Positions 30,193 to 31,686 of a DNA stretch of 31,686 nt are shown here, one piece after another. How positions within the stretch are numbered: the first letter of the stretch is position 1; the number at the start of each line of letters is the position of its first letter. A program made the translations under genes and the position numbers. The DNA is taken from assembly GCA_002773655.1 (NCBI GenBank), contig PFAR01000024.1:25986-57671 (forward strand), in the 5' to 3' direction. A model generated the notes under the pieces. It did not search any database. It saw only the letters and a program-made list of their open reading frames with translations, and had not been told where the DNA came from. The DNA comes from Candidatus Falkowbacteria bacterium CG10_big_fil_rev_8_21_14_0_10_43_10. GTDB taxonomy: Bacteria > Patescibacteriota > Patescibacteriia > Patescibacteriales > XYC2-FULL-47-12.

Positions 30193-30234
30193 ACCCCTTA
30201 CCGCCAGCGCATTGCTTTTGGTAAGGGGTTTTAT
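30193..30234. terminator. Bidirectional intrinsic terminator
   Basis: ACCCCTTACC (30193-30202) pairs with GGTAAGGGGT (30220-30229) around a 17-base loop. A run of A residues before and TTTT after give a T-tract in both directions, fitting the convergent genes on either side. Confidence 0.85.
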
Positions 30235-30313
30235 GTTCGTGTTTTGTCATCTTGAGGAGCGAAGCGACGAAAGATCTATAATAGATTTTTATCTTTTGCG
30301 CTCCTTTTGGACC

Positions 30314-31390
30314 TTAAATCTTCGCGAGCTTTAACATCAGCTCGCTCGGCTTCAGAAACCGGATGAACACGTATCCGGCTCTCTGGTCCTCGGGGGAAAC
30401 TTCATCATACTTTAATCCCCCGATTCCGATTTGCGAGGCTTTTTGCCTCGCAGAGTCGCCGAGTTTCAAAACCCTGCCAATCGCCCAGGAGCGTTCATTG
30501 CTTAGTTCCTGGTTTCGGGAAGAAATCCCTGTATCGGCATCGGCGCCTGCCCAAATGGCGACGACTTCAACTTCGCCAGCCGCTCGCGCTTCGTTAATCA
30601 GCGCGATTTTTTTGGCCATTCCGATTTTTACAACCGACTGGCCAATGGCGAAATTTCCGACGTGGACTGTGTCCATGTTGTCGGCGCCGAAGCGGGCGAG
30701 CACCCGGGTTTCAACCAACATACGTGATAGCTTGTTGGTTGTTTCCCGGACTGCCGTTGTTTCACCGCGGATTCCGGCCAAAGTTTTTTCGAAGTCGTCC
30801 TGACGTTTTTTCACGTCAGCGACTGAATCCGAAAGAACCTTTTGGCCGTCGGTGAGATCGGTTACGCGGTCTTTCACATCCTCAACCGCGAGAAGTCGCT
30901 CGCCGACTTTGTCAATCCTGCCGTTCTGCGCCTCTATCGCCTCGGTCGCGGAGGCGATGTTGTCGGCGATTTTATCCAATTGTTTTTGAATCGCCGGCGG
31001 GATGGCGGTTTCCCGTTTTTGCAAAAAAATCCAACTGCCTATGAGAATCAGCGCACAAGCAGTTACAATTATTGCGTGATACCACCACGGGAAATGTTTT
31101 CGTGGAGTGGGGTTAGTTTCCTCTTCCTCTTCTTCGTCGTCGAGGTCGAGGTGGTCTAGTTCGTCTCCGGTTTCGGATTTTCCCTCATCGTCTAGGTCGA
31201 GGTTGGTTTCGGCGGATTCGTTTTCGCTGGGTTCGTCGCCGAGACCGTCGATATCCAGATCGTCGAGGTCGAGATCTTCGTCGACAGGTTCCGGTTCGGG
31301 GGTGGTATCGTCGACGACTTCCGGTTCGGATCGGTCAATATCCGGACCGTCGATATCCTGATCTTCTTGGTTGATCATCGTGTCTGCCAT
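30314..31390 (-). CDS. Acidic membrane-anchored protein with OmpA-like C-terminus
   Basis: This 358-residue protein starts with an extremely acidic, probably disordered region (about 1-95) rich in Asp-Leu-Asp repeats. One membrane helix follows at about 104-123 (HAIIVTACALILIGSWIFL), then a coiled coil (about 130-225). The last 115 residues resemble an OmpA-like domain: EVEVVAIWAGADADTGISSR, NQELSNERSWAIGRVL and the final YVFIRF strand. That domain normally binds peptidoglycan. The orientation (acidic part inside, OmpA-like part outside) is inferred. The ATG at 31390 is chosen because AAGGAG stands eight bases before it; a start at 31414 lacks this. Its DNA is visibly richer in G and C than its neighbours, so recent arrival is possible. 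Confidence 0.75.
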   Translation of the reverse strand: MADTMINQEDQDIDGPDIDRSEPEVVDDTTPEPEPVDEDLDLDDLDIDGLGDEPSENESAETNLDLDDEGKSETGDELDHLDLDDEEEEEETNPTPRKHFPWWYHAIIVTACALILIGSWIFLQKRETAIPPAIQKQLDKIADNIASATEAIEAQNGRIDKVGERLLAVEDVKDRVTDLTDGQKVLSDSVADVKKRQDDFEKTLAGIRGETTAVRETTNKLSRMLVETRVLARFGADNMDTVHVGNFAIGQSVVKIGMAKKIALINEARAAGEVEVVAIWAGADADTGISSRNQELSNERSWAIGRVLKLGDSARQKASQIGIGGLKYDEVSPEDQRAGYVFIRFLKPSELMLKLAKI

Positions 31391-31407
31391 AACAAATCTC
31401 CTTTTTT

Positions 31408-31430
31408 CCCGCATCTGTTTTCAGTGCGGG
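31408..31430 (-). promoter_or_regulatory. Hairpin next to the Shine-Dalgarno of the acidic gene
   Basis: CCCGCA and TGCGGG form a 6-bp stem with an 11-base loop directly upstream of AAAAAAGGAG on the minus strand. It may tune access to the ribosome binding site. Confidence 0.5.
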
Positions 31431-31442
31431 GAATTGGCCTTT

Positions 31443-31556
31443 AAAAAAAATTCTAAACCTTTACTTTAGAGTTCATCTTCTGCTATTGCAGGTAATCCTA
31501 CCACCTAGGCCAGCTCCAGGCTTTATCCCGGGCCCCGGCCGCGCTGATTCTAAAGT
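31443..31556 (-). ncRNA. Structured leader RNA with possible attenuator
   Basis: Read on the minus strand, ACTTTAGA (31556-31549) pairs with TCTAAAGT (31470-31463) and closes an approximately 94-base domain. Inside are a GC-rich arm (GGCC...GGCC with CCGGG/CCTGG), a GGTA-GGAT-TACC hairpin and a CTGC-AATA-GCAG hairpin. The 3' closing strand can also pair as TCTAAA with TTTAGA (31457-31452), and eight T residues follow (31450-31443). That is a weak terminator shape that cannot coexist with the closing helix. The architecture resembles riboswitches and other attenuators. I do not recognise the core as a known class. Confidence 0.5.
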
Positions 31557-31583
31557 TAGGTTAATCTTTTATATATATACACA

Positions 31584-31615
31584 CAGAGCGTAAAAGGTTT
31601 GAACTTTTAGCTCTG
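31584..31615. repeat. Hairpin upstream of the structured leader
   Basis: CAGAGC-TAAAAG (with one bulged G) pairs with CTTTTAGCTCTG across a 7-base loop. It lies in the leader of the acidic gene and could be an additional leader stem or an operator. Confidence 0.55.
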
Positions 31616-31671
31616 AATTATTGTAAAGATCGCAGTCAACCATTTTTATGATTGATACATTAGTATAGCAT

Positions 31672-31680
31672 ACTTTTTAT
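31672..31680 (-). promoter_or_regulatory. Extended -10 promoter of the acidic gene
   Basis: The minus strand reads TGcTATACT, an extended -10. A -35 box, if present, lies past the window edge. The transcript would start near 31665, giving a leader of about 275 bases. Confidence 0.5.
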
Positions 31681-31686
31681 ATTATT

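Larger units (their letters stand above)
30040..30313. other. Spacer with perfect palindrome, terminator and REP-like repeat
   Basis: This 274-base region between convergent genes holds no believable gene. It contains a plus-strand promoter-like pair (TTGTTA at 30058-30063, TATTAT at 30082-30087, spacer 18). A 38-base perfect palindrome lies at 30126-30163, a bidirectional terminator at 30193-30234, and a repeat of the GAGGAGCGAAGCGACGAAAG type at about 30245-30280. A short transcript from about 30094 to 30234 is conceivable. Confidence 0.5.

Noticed and set aside
30077..30334. 85-residue plus-strand frame including HLEERSDERSI
   Set aside because: It is assembled from a palindrome, a terminator and a dispersed repeat; the HLEERSDERSI peptide is a translation of the repeat, not a protein motif.
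31443..31556. Structured leader as tRNA, SRP RNA, tmRNA or a known riboswitch
   Set aside because: None of the conserved sequences of those RNAs could be found by eye, so it is reported only as an unassigned structure.

Overview
The window is AT-rich, tightly packed bacterial DNA that reads with the standard code (TGA ends several genes). It is best explained as a chromosomal piece of a Candidate Phyla Radiation bacterium (Patescibacteria, Parcubacteria-like). This rests on short intergenic spaces, a high share of hypothetical membrane proteins, GxxExxY and DUF5663-type proteins, a lone PilT, and small housekeeping enzymes with non-standard linkers. The assignment is an inference from gene content; no rRNA or tRNA gene lies in the window.

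Layout. 1-1.7 kb: the tail of a DUF2304-like membrane protein, a family 2 glycosyltransferase and a VanZ-like protein. 1.8-4.5 kb: pilT, a GxxExxY remnant, a small hypothetical protein, dtd, a DUF84 (ITPase/XTPase) remnant and a Nudix hydrolase. 4.5-7.7 kb: a slipin, two hypothetical membrane proteins and an HtrA-like protein that has lost its catalytic triad. 7.8-14.3 kb: lower glycolysis (pgk, a SIMPL-domain protein, eno, and two tandem gpmI paralogs). 14.4-20.1 kb: envelope genes (DUF212 phosphatase-like, uppP, a CAP-domain protein, a small two-helix membrane protein, a manC-type nucleotidyltransferase, mltG) and a UMP-kinase-like gene. 20.1-21.4 kb: an L10 leader RNA with rplJ and rplL. 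21.4-31.7 kb: lineage-specific genes. These are a 753-aa pseudo-phosphatase/membrane/beta-propeller protein, a winged-helix protein, an intact GxxExxY gene framed by inverted repeats, a DUF5663-like protein, a 1583-aa giant protein and an acidic OmpA-like envelope protein behind a long structured leader.

How the genes work together. pgk, eno and gpmI carry 1,3-bisphosphoglycerate to phosphoenolpyruvate. uppP, mltG, the CAP protein, manC and the glycosyltransferase serve the cell wall and surface glycans. rplJ-rplL is probably controlled by its own product through the leader. PilT implies type IV pili encoded elsewhere.

The most unusual signal is a dispersed family of degenerate arrays with a 7-nucleotide period. 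Each array uses its own heptamer, many are arranged as imperfect palindromes, and they sit at about a dozen gene junctions. The same kind of array lies in frame inside pgk and eno, inside the L10 leader, between a Shine-Dalgarno sequence and its start codon, and as the inverted arms around the GxxExxY gene. A second, GC-richer set of REP-like hairpins also sits between genes and in frame inside eno and the giant gene. The other strong candidate for something new is the structured leader at 31.44-31.56 kb, whose closing helix competes with a weak terminator-like hairpin.
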